DNA of 64,000 bases from positions 1 to 64,000 of the forward strand of contig JBGUEO010000011.1 of assembly GCA_041821315.1 (NCBI GenBank), written 5' to 3'. The position numbers and the translations under genes were made by a program. Positions 24,975 through 34,694 of the stretch are shown here, piece by piece (the stretch's first letter is position 1; each line of letters begins with the position of its first letter). Under the pieces are notes generated by a model. The model was not told the DNA's origin. It made no database searches and saw only the letters and a list, made by a program, of their open reading frames with translations. The DNA comes from DIGJ01 sp041821315. Lineage in GTDB: Bacteria; Bacillota; Clostridia; Lachnospirales; Lachnospiraceae.

Positions 24975-26159
24975 ATGAAAAAATGTTTCCTGCTTTTTAT
25001 AAGTATAATATGGTTACTGACGGGCTGTAACTCCACGTCTGAACCAACGGAGAAAATGGTATATGATGAAAAGGAAAATGTTGATATATCCGAGAAAATA
25101 AAAGACCTTGATGTTACTAATGGTAGAGAACTTTTGTCAGGAGAGGAAGGTTACTGTAATATTATTTTTTTTGATTTCAAGCAGTTAATATTTGTGAGAG
25201 ACGGCGATGTTAATAAGGAACTAGATACAGCAAATGCCTTATTTTATCATTATGATTTTAAAAGCGGTAAGACTGGTTTCCTGACGGAAATAGAAAATGT
25301 AAGCTTTTCTACGCAGGACATTGCAATCCTTAATGACCGAGTGTACTATCCATTAAGTATTAAAACAAAAGAAGGACTTACGGAGTACATACTTGAAATT
25401 TCATTGGATGATTTTAGTAACAAGCTTGTAAAAAGCAGAGAAACAGATTCGAAAGTTACCAGGCTTGAGGCAACAAAGGATGAGATTTACCGTTATTATC
25501 AAAAGGATTTATCAATAGATGAAACAGAATTTTTTATTGATAATATCGGAATGCTTGATATGAATGAAAATGTTATTTATGAAAAATATCAGAATAGTTC
25601 CGGCAAGATACTGGTAAGTAGCTGTGTATATGAAGATAAGATTTACACTTACACCGTAATATGCGGCAAGGAGGAACAATATGTAATAGAAGAACACTCT
25701 TTGGAAGGAGATTTGCAAAAGAAATACCAGATTAATCTGACAGACTTTTTAAAGCTGAAAGAAGTGGATGATACAGATGCGGTATATCGTATATTCAGAG
25801 AGGGAGATTATATCATCCTCAGTACGTTGAACCATAGAATTAAAATCTATAAAATTTCTGAGAATCAGCTTTTGGATGTGGAAACTCTGCCTGAATTCGA
25901 AGAATTGTTAGGAGCTAGAGTCATAGAAAATTATGGAGATAAAAACCGTTATGTATATTTTCAGGACTGTACTGGTAATAATATGTTATATGTATTTGAT
26001 ACAAAAAGCGGTAAGATAAGCAGGATAAATCTCATAGGAGAAGAAATACGATCATGCAATATAGAAAGAGATGTGGAGGGCAATATCATTATTATAGCGG
26101 AGTATGCAGATAACAATTATCGTTACTTTTTAGTCGTGGCAGAAGATATCACTATATAA
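24975..26159 (+). CDS. Lipoprotein of unknown function, beta-propeller-like
   Basis: This 394-residue protein has a signal peptide ending in the lipobox LLTGC, so it should be anchored outside the membrane. The mature part is acidic and strand-rich, with recurring segments of the type YDFKSGKTG, DRVYYPLS, DKIYTYTVICG and YVFDTKSGKISRINL, which suggests a six- or seven-bladed propeller of the DUF5050 or PQQ-like kind; this is inferred from pattern only. The start has AGAGG upstream. It is convergent with another lipoprotein gene and shares a terminator with it. Confidence 0.7.
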   Translation: MKKCFLLFISIIWLLTGCNSTSEPTEKMVYDEKENVDISEKIKDLDVTNGRELLSGEEGYCNIIFFDFKQLIFVRDGDVNKELDTANALFYHYDFKSGKTGFLTEIENVSFSTQDIAILNDRVYYPLSIKTKEGLTEYILEISLDDFSNKLVKSRETDSKVTRLEATKDEIYRYYQKDLSIDETEFFIDNIGMLDMNENVIYEKYQNSSGKILVSSCVYEDKIYTYTVICGKEEQYVIEEHSLEGDLQKKYQINLTDFLKLKEVDDTDAVYRIFREGDYIILSTLNHRIKIYKISENQLLDVETLPEFEELLGARVIENYGDKNRYVYFQDCTGNNMLYVFDTKSGKISRINLIGEEIRSCNIERDVEGNIIIIAEYADNNYRYFLVVAEDITI

Positions 26160-26180
26160 AATTAGGCAAAAACAAAAAGG

Positions 26181-26219
26181 AAAGTCCCATCATAGGTATA
26201 AAATGATGGGACTTTAGCA
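26181..26219. terminator. Bidirectional terminator between two lipoprotein genes
   Basis: AAAGTCCCATCAT (26181-26193) and ATGATGGGACTTT (26203-26215) form perfect 13-bp arms around a 9-base loop. The A and T ends of the arms give U-rich 3' ends on both strands, fitting the convergent genes on either side. Confidence 0.8.
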
Positions 26220-26227
26220 TTAAACTT

Positions 26228-26767
26228 TCATTTGCTTATCTCAATCCCATACTCAGCAACAATTTGTGCAGGGTATGTTTCCGTTATTATGCCATTATAA
26301 GCAATTAAAACGATTACTCCTTTTTTAAACGCAGACGTTATATCTTTTGATATATCCATGGTTCCAACTGTTATTTTGTCTGCTGACTTTAATTCCCATT
26401 CATTTTCACAAGGCTCAACGAGTATATCATTTTCAGTAACATCAAGAATAGTTGCCTTAAGCACAGAAACATATTTTATCTCTGATATTTTATCTTTGTC
26501 ATTATAGTAAACAACTATATAGTCATAGTCATCATCTATATTCCAGATATCTCCATTCATTCCTGATAATGTATTAGAAGGCTCGCCCCAAATCTCCATT
26601 ATATTATTTCTTGTATATCCTTCTAATTTTTTTTGGGTCCAATCTTCTCCATACTGCTTCACTAAGCTAAGCGATGGAATATTATCTAAGTTTTTTGAAC
26701 AACCGGACAAACTAAAAACGCAGGTTGCCAATAATAGGAATGCATAACTAATTATTGATTTTTTCAT
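26228..26767 (-). CDS. Small lipoprotein, SmpA/BLIP-like N-terminal part
   Basis: This 179-residue protein has a signal peptide with lipobox SLSGC. Residues about 45-95 (LEGYTRNNIMEIWGEPSNTLSGMNGDIWNI) resemble the short repeat found in SmpA/OmlA- and BLIP-like domains. The C-terminal half (about 105-179; ATILDVTENDILVEPCENEWELKSADKI) recalls small beta-barrel domains such as DUF3221. Both assignments rest on pattern alone. It is convergent with the preceding lipoprotein gene. Confidence 0.6.
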   Translation of the reverse strand: MKKSIISYAFLLLATCVFSLSGCSKNLDNIPSLSLVKQYGEDWTQKKLEGYTRNNIMEIWGEPSNTLSGMNGDIWNIDDDYDYIVVYYNDKDKISEIKYVSVLKATILDVTENDILVEPCENEWELKSADKITVGTMDISKDITSAFKKGVIVLIAYNGIITETYPAQIVAEYGIEISK

Positions 26768-27023
26768 TGTTTTGTCGAAACCTCCCTTTGGTTATATCGT
26801 GTTACAAAGCTACTTTTCCCATAGTATGATGATAATCTAACGGTGAAGTTTATCATCAAAGACATTCAGTTCTTGATCAAAAAAGTTATTAATAACTGTT
26901 GATTCACTCTTTAATTGTAACAATTCTATGGCATTTTTGAAAGCAAATCTTTGCTATGTTTTTTTTTCACACTTTAATGTCACTCAACAAGGATATCGAC
27001 GATATAACTCAGTAAAAAAAAGA

Positions 27024-27052
27024 TTGACAATGATAATTATAGATGTTATATT
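27024..27052 (+). promoter_or_regulatory. Sigma-A promoter of clpB
   Basis: TTGACA (27024-27029) and TATATT (27047-27052) are spaced by 17 bases, about 30 bases before the clpB start. I see no CIRCE inverted repeat or CtsR-type heptad repeat beside it. Confidence 0.75.
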
Positions 27053-27083
27053 TGATGTAGAACAAATAAAAGGAGGAGATTTT

Positions 27084-29672
27084 ATGAATATTAATAAATT
27101 TACGCAAAAATCGTTGCAGGCAGTAAATGAATGTGAAAAAATCGCATATGACCATGGTCATCAGGAAATTGAACAAGAGCACTTGCTTTTTAGTCTCCTT
27201 ACAATAGAGGATAGTCTAATAAAGAAGCTAATTGTAAAGATGGAAATAGATCCAGAGGTATTTTTGGCTCAAGTGCAGGGGCTACTGAATAAAAGACCGA
27301 AAGTGTCAGGTGGTCAGGTATATATTGGAAATATGCTAAATAAAGTGCTGATATATGCAGAGGATGAAGCAAAGAAAATGGGAGATGAATATGTATCCGT
27401 TGAACATTTATTTCTTAGCATGTTAAAGGAAGCAAATCGGGAAATGAAGGAACTTTTCAAAGATTTTCGTATTACAAGAGAACGATTTTTACAAGCACTC
27501 TCTACGGTTCGAGGAAATCAGAAAGTGACCAGTGACAATCCAGAAGCGACTTATGATACCCTCGAAAAGTATGGGTATGATCTAGTAGAACGGGCTAGAA
27601 ATCAAAAGCTAGATCCTGTCATTGGTCGCGATGCAGAAATTCGAAATGTGATTCGAATTTTGTCTAGAAAAACCAAAAACAATCCGGTATTAATCGGTGA
27701 GCCTGGTGTTGGTAAAACGGCGGTAGTAGAGGGACTTGCACAACGTATTGTGCGAGGAGATGTTCCAGAAGGGTTGAAGGAGAAAAAACTATTTACACTG
27801 GATATGGGAACTCTGGTGGCAGGAGCAAAGTATCGTGGTGAATTTGAAGAACGTCTAAAAGCCGTACTGGATGAGGTTCGAAAAAGTGAAGGACAGATTA
27901 TTTTATTTATTGATGAGCTTCATACAATAGTAGGCGCAGGAAAAACAGAAGGCTCTATGGATGCAGGAAATATGCTAAAACCGATGCTTGCAAGAGGCGA
28001 ACTGCACTGTATTGGTGCAACAACTTTGAACGAATACCGTATGTATATCGAAAAGGATGCGGCACTTGAACGTCGTTTTCAGCCAGTTATGGTAGAGGAA
28101 CCAACGGTTGAAGATACAATCTCCATTCTTCGTGGATTAAAAGATCGCTATGAGGTGTTTCATGGTGTTAAGATTACGGATGCAGCACTGGTGACAGCTG
28201 CTACTTTATCGAACCGTTATATTTCAGAACGATTTTTACCAGATAAGGCAATTGATTTAGTAGATGAAGCTTGTGCTTTGATTAAAACAGAACTTGATTC
28301 TATGCCAACGGAACTTGATGACTTGAAGCGAAGAATCATGCAAATGGAAATTGAAGAAGCAGCGCTTAAAAAGGAAACCGATCATTTGAGTCAGGAAAGG
28401 CTTACGAATCTCCAAAAGGAGTTAGCAGAGTTAAGAGAACAGTTTGCTGGCGCAAAGGCAAAGTGGGATAATGAAAAAGCTTCCGTAGAACGTGTGCAAA
28501 AGATAAAAGAAGAGATTGAAAATCTAAATAATGAAATTGAGCTTGCACAGAGAAATTATGACTTAAATAAAGCGGCCGAACTTCAGTATGGCAAACTTCC
28601 AGAACTTATGAAAAAATTGGAAAGCGAAGAGGAAAAGGTAAGGAGTCAGGAACATGAATTGGTACATGAGAGTGTTTCGGAAGAAGAAATAGCGAAAATC
28701 ATTTCTCGATGGACAGGAATTCCAATCGTAAAGTTAACCGAAGGGGAACGAACGAAGACCCTACACCTTGACGAAGAGCTTCATAAACGTGTTATGGGGC
28801 AAGAGGAAGGAGTAACAAGAGTCACAGAAGCAATCCTTCGATCAAAAGCAGGGATAAAAGATCCCACAAAGCCGATTGGATCGTTTTTGTTTTTAGGTCC
28901 CACGGGTGTTGGTAAGACAGAACTTGCAAAGAGCCTGGCAGCAACATTGTTTGACAATGAGCAGAATATGGTTCGAATTGATATGAGTGAGTATATGGAA
29001 AAATATTCGGTATCACGTCTAATTGGAGCACCTCCGGGATATGTTGGATATGAAGAAGGTGGGCAGCTAACCGAAGCCGTAAGAAGAAAACCCTACTCCG
29101 TTGTTTTGTTTGATGAAATTGAAAAAGCACATCCAGATGTATTCAATGTACTGTTACAAGTTTTGGATGATGGACGGATTACGGATTCACAAGGGCGTCT
29201 GGTTGATTTTAAGAATACCATATTAATTATGACCTCGAATATTGGATCGGCCAATCTTTTAGAGGGGATTGATGAGCATGGCAATATCAAAGGGGAAGCG
29301 GAACAAGAAGTAATGGGTGAGTTGCGTAATTATTTTAGACCAGAGTTTTTAAACCGTTTGGATGAGATTATCTTATTTAAGCCATTGTCAAAAGATAACA
29401 TTGGAGGAATTATTACGCTTTTGGTTGAGGATTTGAATCGTCGGATTGCCGATAAAGAATTAAGCTTAGAGATCAGTAAAGAAGCACAAGAGTACATCAT
29501 TCATGAAGCCTATGATCCGATTTATGGTGCAAGACCATTGAAACGTTATTTGCAAAAGAATGTGGAAACACTGACGGCAAGACTTATCTTGGAAGACAAA
29601 GTTAGACCAGGAGATACCGTTGCGATTGTGTTAGCAAATGGTAAACTTATGGCACAGGTAAAAAATAAGTAA
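27084..29672 (+). CDS. clpB: ClpB protein disaggregase
   Basis: This 862-residue Hsp100 chaperone starts at ATG 27084 behind AAAGGAGGAG; a longer frame back to 26928 covers the promoter and is rejected. Domains: Clp N-terminal repeats (about 1-145), AAA1 with Walker A GEPGVGKTA and Walker B ILFIDELHT, the long coiled-coil M-domain (about 405-525) that distinguishes ClpB from ClpC, AAA2 with GPTGVGKTELA, and the C-terminal domain with YDPIYGARPLKR. It threads aggregated proteins with DnaK in the cytoplasm. It is transcribed alone. Confidence 0.96.
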   Translation: MNINKFTQKSLQAVNECEKIAYDHGHQEIEQEHLLFSLLTIEDSLIKKLIVKMEIDPEVFLAQVQGLLNKRPKVSGGQVYIGNMLNKVLIYAEDEAKKMGDEYVSVEHLFLSMLKEANREMKELFKDFRITRERFLQALSTVRGNQKVTSDNPEATYDTLEKYGYDLVERARNQKLDPVIGRDAEIRNVIRILSRKTKNNPVLIGEPGVGKTAVVEGLAQRIVRGDVPEGLKEKKLFTLDMGTLVAGAKYRGEFEERLKAVLDEVRKSEGQIILFIDELHTIVGAGKTEGSMDAGNMLKPMLARGELHCIGATTLNEYRMYIEKDAALERRFQPVMVEEPTVEDTISILRGLKDRYEVFHGVKITDAALVTAATLSNRYISERFLPDKAIDLVDEACALIKTELDSMPTELDDLKRRIMQMEIEEAALKKETDHLSQERLTNLQKELAELREQFAGAKAKWDNEKASVERVQKIKEEIENLNNEIELAQRNYDLNKAAELQYGKLPELMKKLESEEEKVRSQEHELVHESVSEEEIAKIISRWTGIPIVKLTEGERTKTLHLDEELHKRVMGQEEGVTRVTEAILRSKAGIKDPTKPIGSFLFLGPTGVGKTELAKSLAATLFDNEQNMVRIDMSEYMEKYSVSRLIGAPPGYVGYEEGGQLTEAVRRKPYSVVLFDEIEKAHPDVFNVLLQVLDDGRITDSQGRLVDFKNTILIMTSNIGSANLLEGIDEHGNIKGEAEQEVMGELRNYFRPEFLNRLDEIILFKPLSKDNIGGIITLLVEDLNRRIADKELSLEISKEAQEYIIHEAYDPIYGARPLKRYLQKNVETLTARLILEDKVRPGDTVAIVLANGKLMAQVKNK

Positions 29673-29721
29673 CACAAATATAGAGAAAGTGGGACATATT
29701 CCCTCTTTCTCTATATTTGTG
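29673..29721 (+). terminator. Stem-loop after clpB
   Basis: Perfect 17-bp arms (29673-29689, CACAAATATAGAGAAAG, and 29705-29721) with a 15-base loop begin at the clpB stop. There is no clear T-run, so it may act as a 3' stabiliser as well as a terminator. Confidence 0.65.
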
Positions 29722-29790
29722 ATGCAAGGAATTGTTATAAGGTCCTTCGTTATTTAGTTAAATAAAAAAGTATAATAAAAACCACCAGGA

Positions 29791-30045
29791 TTAGTTTTTA
29801 ATTATAAAGTTTGCTTTTTCAAAATCCGCCTTATGGACATAAAAAATATACTCATAAGAGAGCTTTAAGTTTTGTCCCAATGTTCCGGAATGTAATCTGG
29901 AATCACCAAATGGAGATGAACTTTGTCTGTTTATTACTTTAATGGTATAGTCAATACTTGCCTGAGCTAAAAGTGTTCTTATCTCAATTTGACGTTTGGT
30001 AGAAAATGTAGAGACTAGTTGTTTTCGATTAAAAAATAGAATCAT
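29791..30045 (-). CDS. Small DUF2007-like protein
   Basis: This 84-residue protein begins MILFFNRKQLVSTFS, has a basic middle and ends YIFYVHKADFEKANFIIKN. This fits the small ferredoxin-like DUF2007 family (putative signal-transducing proteins), where the last strand and helix read as VxxxDxExA. AAAGGA lies a suitable distance before the ATG. No membrane segment is present. Function unknown. Confidence 0.6.
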   Translation of the reverse strand: MILFFNRKQLVSTFSTKRQIEIRTLLAQASIDYTIKVINRQSSSPFGDSRLHSGTLGQNLKLSYEYIFYVHKADFEKANFIIKN

Positions 30046-30173
30046 TTTTTGTCATATCCTTTCTAATCAAAAAATAAATGAAATAAACCATATTCCTATC
30101 TTATCATATAGTAGATGGTTAAAACCATTTTTGTGAGAAACGTCGAGAAATTAGGTACAAACGTTGGGATAAT

Positions 30174-30202
30174 AAAAAAGGCAGCCAATTTTGACTGCCT
30201 TT
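30174..30202 (-). terminator. Terminator of the DHH phosphoesterase transcript
   Basis: On the minus strand AAAGGCAG (30202-30195) pairs with CTGCCTTT (30184-30177), followed by a run of T. It lies about 100 bases after the stop of the DHH gene. Apart from this hairpin, 30046-30302 shows nothing else. Confidence 0.75.
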
Positions 30203-30302
30203 AAGGGGAGAGGATAGTTCTTATGAAAAAGTTTAAGTTTTAGCTTAAAATCAGTATAACGGATAAATGTGTAGGAACCGTGATCGTTACATGAACAATT
30301 TG

Positions 30303-31271
30303 TTAATAGATTGTAACAATTTTTAAAACGCGCTCTTCTATCAATGTGGCGATACGAAAGGTATCTTCATAAGGCAGGTTGGGGATGAATCCAGCTGCCA
30401 TACGGGAATGTCCTCCACCATCACCATAACCTTGTAGCGCTTCTTTAATAATTTTGTTCGCATCGTATTTGTAGTTATCGCTTCTTACTGAAAATTTAAG
30501 TCCCCCTGCACGATAGGAATATACCATGGAAAAATGAACTTCGTTTATCGATAAAATAAAATCGGACAAAGTGCCAATAATGGCTTCTGAGCAATCGTTT
30601 CCGATATTTGCAAATCCTACTTCGTTGTAAACCCTCAAATCTTCAATGGCTTTTGCGTAGGCGTTGAGATCGCTTAGTTTTATCGTGCTTGATTCAAGTT
30701 TGAGTAAGATATCTTTATCGGAAAATTTATATAAGAGGCTAAACATATCTACATCAAGGTCATTTAGACTGCGAGTTAAATTTGCGGTATCCAGTTTTAA
30801 TCCATAAAGCAAAAGGGTTGCTAGTGCGCTTGTTAAAGGGATATTGTTTTCAATAAAATAGGTTGCAATAATGGTTGAGCAAGAACCAAAATTGGGCTGG
30901 ATATCAAAGAAACGATAGCAGTCCGTTGCCTGTAAGGTATGGTGATCGATACACGCAATTTGGATACCACAAAAATCATTTACATTACCATTACCTTTTT
31001 GACAGTCAACTAAAATGATTTCATCATAGTCAGATATATGAAGTTCACTTTCTGGATGGATTTTAATCTGTAATAATTCAATCATTTGTAAGGTGTTGTA
31101 TTTATCAATATGTCCTTTATAACAAATAGTAGAACGAATCCCTTTGCTTTGGAGCAAGTAGGATAGACCTTGTGCACTTGCTAAAGCATCTGGATCGGGG
31201 TAATTATGTGTTTGAATATACACGTGGTTTTTTGTAATACATTGCAATAGTTCTTGGAATTTTGTCACCAT
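30303..31271 (-). CDS. DHH-family phosphoesterase (NrnA-like)
   Basis: This 322-residue protein has the DHH motifs THNYPDPDALASAQGL (about 21-36), VDCQKGNG, CIDHHTLQ (the DHH itself) and a C-terminal DHHA1 domain ending in GYGDGGGHSRMAAGF. Such enzymes degrade nanoRNA or pAp, or cleave cyclic dinucleotides. No GGDEF or PAS domain is fused, so an oligoribonuclease-like role is the best guess. It is the second gene after the flippase on the same strand (44 bases apart). Confidence 0.85.
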   Translation of the reverse strand: MVTKFQELLQCITKNHVYIQTHNYPDPDALASAQGLSYLLQSKGIRSTICYKGHIDKYNTLQMIELLQIKIHPESELHISDYDEIILVDCQKGNGNVNDFCGIQIACIDHHTLQATDCYRFFDIQPNFGSCSTIIATYFIENNIPLTSALATLLLYGLKLDTANLTRSLNDLDVDMFSLLYKFSDKDILLKLESSTIKLSDLNAYAKAIEDLRVYNEVGFANIGNDCSEAIIGTLSDFILSINEVHFSMVYSYRAGGLKFSVRSDNYKYDANKIIKEALQGYGDGGGHSRMAAGFIPNLPYEDTFRIATLIEERVLKIVTIY

Positions 31272-31315
31272 AACCTCCTATTTCAATATGTTTATGATTG
31301 TGTGGTTATAAAATA

Positions 31316-32938
31316 TTATAATAGATGAATTTTTTTGGCGATACGAATAAAAAAGGTTCCTTTCGGGAAGCTTTGCAAATCTGATTCGGTTACTCCTCCC
31401 ACTTTTAGTAATGAAACAAAGTACACCAGTGCACCGAGTGGAATGGAAAAGAGGAGAGCAAGCGCATTGGATGGAAGTAAAATATAAATGGTATAATAAA
31501 TAACATAAACGACAGCACCCATTATACAAGCTGAAAGAGCAGGAAGTAGGAATGACTTTTTTATATCTTGTTGAAAAGCAGTATACTTTTTAACCGATAT
31601 ACCATTCAAAAGACACATAAAAAAGGAGTAGCTTCCCATACCGATTAAGAGTGCATATAAATCCCAATCTGTAAAATAAAGAATTGGGAAAAGGATGCAA
31701 AAATGACCAATTAAAGCAAGAATTGCATTACGTACCGGAATATTTACTTTTCCGATTCCCTGTAAGATACTGTTTGTTACGGTGGAGAGAGAATAAAAGA
31801 GGATACAGATTGCTCCATACCGTAGCAACGAAGAAGCAAGAATGAGAGAATTTGGTTGTGGAAATAGTAATGAAACAATGGGATATGCAAGTACACTCAT
31901 TCCTACAGCGGAAGGAATGCATAAAAACATGGTAAAACGAATCGCATGCTGAATATGTGAGTTGGTTTTTTCTATGTTGTTGATCGCAAAAGAACTCGAA
32001 ACTTCTGGAATGATTGCGTTCGAGATGGAGGAGGCTAGTGCAACCGGAATATTCATAAGGACAATAAATTTAGTAGAAAAAATTCCATATTGACTATTTA
32101 CTAATGCGGTGTTTAATCCCTTTACTTCATAAGCAATGTAATAGTAGAGCTTCATATCAAGGGTCGTGCTGCAATTGTAGATGAATGTACTAAAAATAAC
32201 GGGAGTTACCATTAAGAGAAGCGTTTTAAATAGGCTTTTATAGGAGGCAACTTCCTCATGAGAATCTCGTGAGATTCGCTTCTTGAAAAAAGAATGATTG
32301 AGCCAGTACATAGAAAGCATAAAAATAAGACCAATAATAACACCAGCGCCGGTACCAAGTGCACTGCCAGAGGCACCGTAGATTGGAACCATAGCGGCAT
32401 TTCCTTGTTGGATACACATTTGAGTAAAAAAGTATGCAGCGCTGATACTTATAACAGCATTTAAGAGTTGTTCAATAATTTGTGACAGGGAAGTTTGCAC
32501 CATGCTGCCATGTGCTTGAAAGTATCCACGTAAAACGCCTAGAATCCCATAGAAAAAAACAGTTGGAGCAAAAATACGTAAAACAGGTACTGCATCATGG
32601 TCCACTAAGAATGGCGCACCAAAAAATAAAAATAAACTAGCAATGGCTCCTACGATTGAAACATAAATAAGAGCACAAAGAAAAGCTCGATGTGCATTTT
32701 TATATTCCTTAAAGGCAAGCTTTGCCGAAATTACCTTTGAAATTGCAAGTGGAATACTATAAGAAGAGATGAGTAAAATAATGGTATATATGTTATATGC
32801 CTGACTGTAGTAACCATTTCCTTCATCTCCTATAATTTGTGTAAGTGGAGCACGATAAAGCAAGCCGATAATACGAACTAAAACGCCTGCGATGACGAGT
32901 ATGGAAGCTTGTACAAAAATGTTTCGTTTTTTATTCAT
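31316..32938 (-). CDS. SpoVB-like polysaccharide/lipid II flippase
   Basis: This 540-residue integral membrane protein has about fourteen segments. The N-terminus ASILVIAGVLVRIIGLLYRAPLTQIIGDEGNGYYSQA and the loop IIPEVSSSFAINN fit the MOP-superfamily group that includes stage V sporulation protein B and MurJ-like flippases. SpoVB acts in spore cortex peptidoglycan synthesis; several paralogues usually exist in clostridia, so this may serve vegetative polysaccharide export instead. Confidence 0.85.
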   Translation of the reverse strand: MNKKRNIFVQASILVIAGVLVRIIGLLYRAPLTQIIGDEGNGYYSQAYNIYTIILLISSYSIPLAISKVISAKLAFKEYKNAHRAFLCALIYVSIVGAIASLFLFFGAPFLVDHDAVPVLRIFAPTVFFYGILGVLRGYFQAHGSMVQTSLSQIIEQLLNAVISISAAYFFTQMCIQQGNAAMVPIYGASGSALGTGAGVIIGLIFMLSMYWLNHSFFKKRISRDSHEEVASYKSLFKTLLLMVTPVIFSTFIYNCSTTLDMKLYYYIAYEVKGLNTALVNSQYGIFSTKFIVLMNIPVALASSISNAIIPEVSSSFAINNIEKTNSHIQHAIRFTMFLCIPSAVGMSVLAYPIVSLLFPQPNSLILASSLLRYGAICILFYSLSTVTNSILQGIGKVNIPVRNAILALIGHFCILFPILYFTDWDLYALLIGMGSYSFFMCLLNGISVKKYTAFQQDIKKSFLLPALSACIMGAVVYVIYYTIYILLPSNALALLFSIPLGALVYFVSLLKVGGVTESDLQSFPKGTFFIRIAKKIHLL

Positions 32939-33111
32939 AGACTAATAGCACCGTCTTTCTTTTTTCCTATAATTGCACATGATAAAGAATTCGTGCAATT
33001 CACATTTTACATGATTTTATTTATTTTAGCAAGGTTCTATATTGCGAAGCGAGTTAGCAAACGGTATAATAGGAACGGTAAGAAAACTTTGGATATAAGG
33101 GAGGATTTCGA

Positions 33112-34077
33112 TTGAAACAAGTATTGGTTTTATTTCCGATTAAGGACGAAGCGGAAAAACAATTATTTTTGAATACTCCCGGGGAGTATTGCTATTTTTT
33201 TTGTGAGGGCGAGAGCTTAGATGAATGGATTGAATCGAGTCAGATTATAATCGGACAGCCTACAATCGAACAAATTAGGAAAGCAAAGAACCTGGAATGG
33301 ATACAATGTACATTTGCAGGAGTTGATTACTATCTGAGAGATAATAAGTTTCCAAATCAGGTGCTGTTAACAAATAGCACGGGTGCATTTGGCCAATCTA
33401 TTTCGGAGTATCTTTTGACGATGTTACTAAGTCTTTACAAAAAGATGGATTTATATCAAGAACAGCAAAGAAAAGAAATATGGGGAGACTTGGGAGCAGA
33501 AACTTCTCTTTTGGGAAAAACAGTACTAATTGTTGGTGCGGGTGATATAGGAAGTAGTTTTGCAAAGCTTTTAAGTATTTTCTCGACGCGAACCATTGGA
33601 ATTCGAAGGAAAGAACGAGAGGTACCACCTTATTATGAAAGTATGTATACGCTAGAAGAGCTGGATTATCTGCTAGAAGTGGCAGACGTTGTTGCACTTT
33701 GTCTTCCAAGTACCAACGAGACAAGAGGGCTTATGGATGCAAGAAGGCTACGAAGGATGAAAAAGGATGCCGTACTTTTAAATGTGGGAAGAGGCGATGC
33801 ACTTGTAACAGAGGATTTAGTGACGGTATTGAGGGAAGGACATTTATTAGGAGTGGGTCTTGATGTAATAGATCCGGAACCACTACCAAAGGGACATCCA
33901 CTGTGGCAGATGGAACGTGTTATACTTACACCTCATATCGCAGGAGTTAGTATGAATCATCTTCCAGAGACCTATCAAAATGTTTTAACAATATGTACTG
34001 AGAACTTAGAACGATATGCAAAAGGATTACCACTAAAGAATATAATTGACCCCAAAGTGGGGTATCGAACGATATAA
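33112..34077 (+). CDS. D-isomer-specific 2-hydroxyacid dehydrogenase
   Basis: This 321-residue NAD-dependent enzyme starts at TTG 33112 behind AGGGAGG. The nucleotide-binding domain (about 105-285) has LIVGAGDIGSSFAKLL (GxGxxG). The catalytic residues are the Arg in LLNVGRGDAL, the Glu in VGLDVIDPEPLP and the His in ILTPHIAGVS. It reduces a 2-keto acid to a D-hydroxy acid or the reverse; substrate unknown. It lies 13 bases before pth and is probably co-transcribed with it. The segment 32939-33111 holds the divergent promoters. Confidence 0.88.
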   Translation: MKQVLVLFPIKDEAEKQLFLNTPGEYCYFFCEGESLDEWIESSQIIIGQPTIEQIRKAKNLEWIQCTFAGVDYYLRDNKFPNQVLLTNSTGAFGQSISEYLLTMLLSLYKKMDLYQEQQRKEIWGDLGAETSLLGKTVLIVGAGDIGSSFAKLLSIFSTRTIGIRRKEREVPPYYESMYTLEELDYLLEVADVVALCLPSTNETRGLMDARRLRRMKKDAVLLNVGRGDALVTEDLVTVLREGHLLGVGLDVIDPEPLPKGHPLWQMERVILTPHIAGVSMNHLPETYQNVLTICTENLERYAKGLPLKNIIDPKVGYRTI

Positions 34078-34090
34078 GGAGTAAAGAAAG

Positions 34091-34669
34091 ATGTATATAA
34101 TTGTGGGATTAGGAAACCCGACCAGAGAATATGCGGCAACGAGACATAATATAGGGTTTGATGCCATCACCCGAATTGCAGATGATAATCATATTTCACT
34201 TGATACAAAAAAACATAAGGCACTTTGCGGAAAAGGATATATCAATGGACAGAAGGTTATTTTAGCGCAGCCGCTAACCTATATGAACCTAAGCGGCGAA
34301 AGTGTGCGTGCACTTATGGATTATTATAAGGTAAGCTATGAACAAATTATCATTATTTATGATGATATTAGTTTAGACGTAGGAAATTTGCGTGTTCGTC
34401 CCAGAGGAAGTGCGGGTGGACACAATGGAATAAAAAGTATCATACAACATATGGGTACGCAGGAATTTGCACGTATTCGTATTGGCGTAGGAGAAAAACC
34501 GAGCGGTTGGGATCTGGCAGATTATGTATTAGGTCATTTCGCGAAATCGGAAGAAGAAACGATGAGAGAAGCACTTGTAGATGCTTCACGTGCTTGTGAA
34601 GTTATTATTGGCGAGGGAGTGGAAGCCGCCATGAACCAGTTTAATCAGAGTAAGAAATCAAGGGAGTAG
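34091..34669 (+). CDS. pth: Peptidyl-tRNA hydrolase
   Basis: This 192-residue enzyme cleaves peptidyl-tRNA released during translation. Diagnostic motifs are VGLGNPTREYAATRHNIGFD with catalytic His (about residue 20), LTYMNLSGESV with the conserved Asn, YDDISLDVG with Asp and GSAGGHNGIKSI. It lies directly before mfd, the standard Firmicute order. Confidence 0.96.
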   Translation: MYIIVGLGNPTREYAATRHNIGFDAITRIADDNHISLDTKKHKALCGKGYINGQKVILAQPLTYMNLSGESVRALMDYYKVSYEQIIIIYDDISLDVGNLRVRPRGSAGGHNGIKSIIQHMGTQEFARIRIGVGEKPSGWDLADYVLGHFAKSEEETMREALVDASRACEVIIGEGVEAAMNQFNQSKKSRE

Positions 34670-34694
34670 TGTTTCTTAGAAAAGGAGTTTAGCC

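Noticed and set aside
26820..27083. CIRCE or CtsR operator at clpB
   Set aside because: No TTAGCACTC-N9-GAGTGCTAA or GGTCAAA-type tandem heptads are seen; only a plain sigma-A promoter.
32909..33115. A 68-codon plus-strand frame before the hydroxyacid dehydrogenase gene
   Set aside because: It begins inside the divergent flippase gene, lacks a ribosome site and spans the promoter region.
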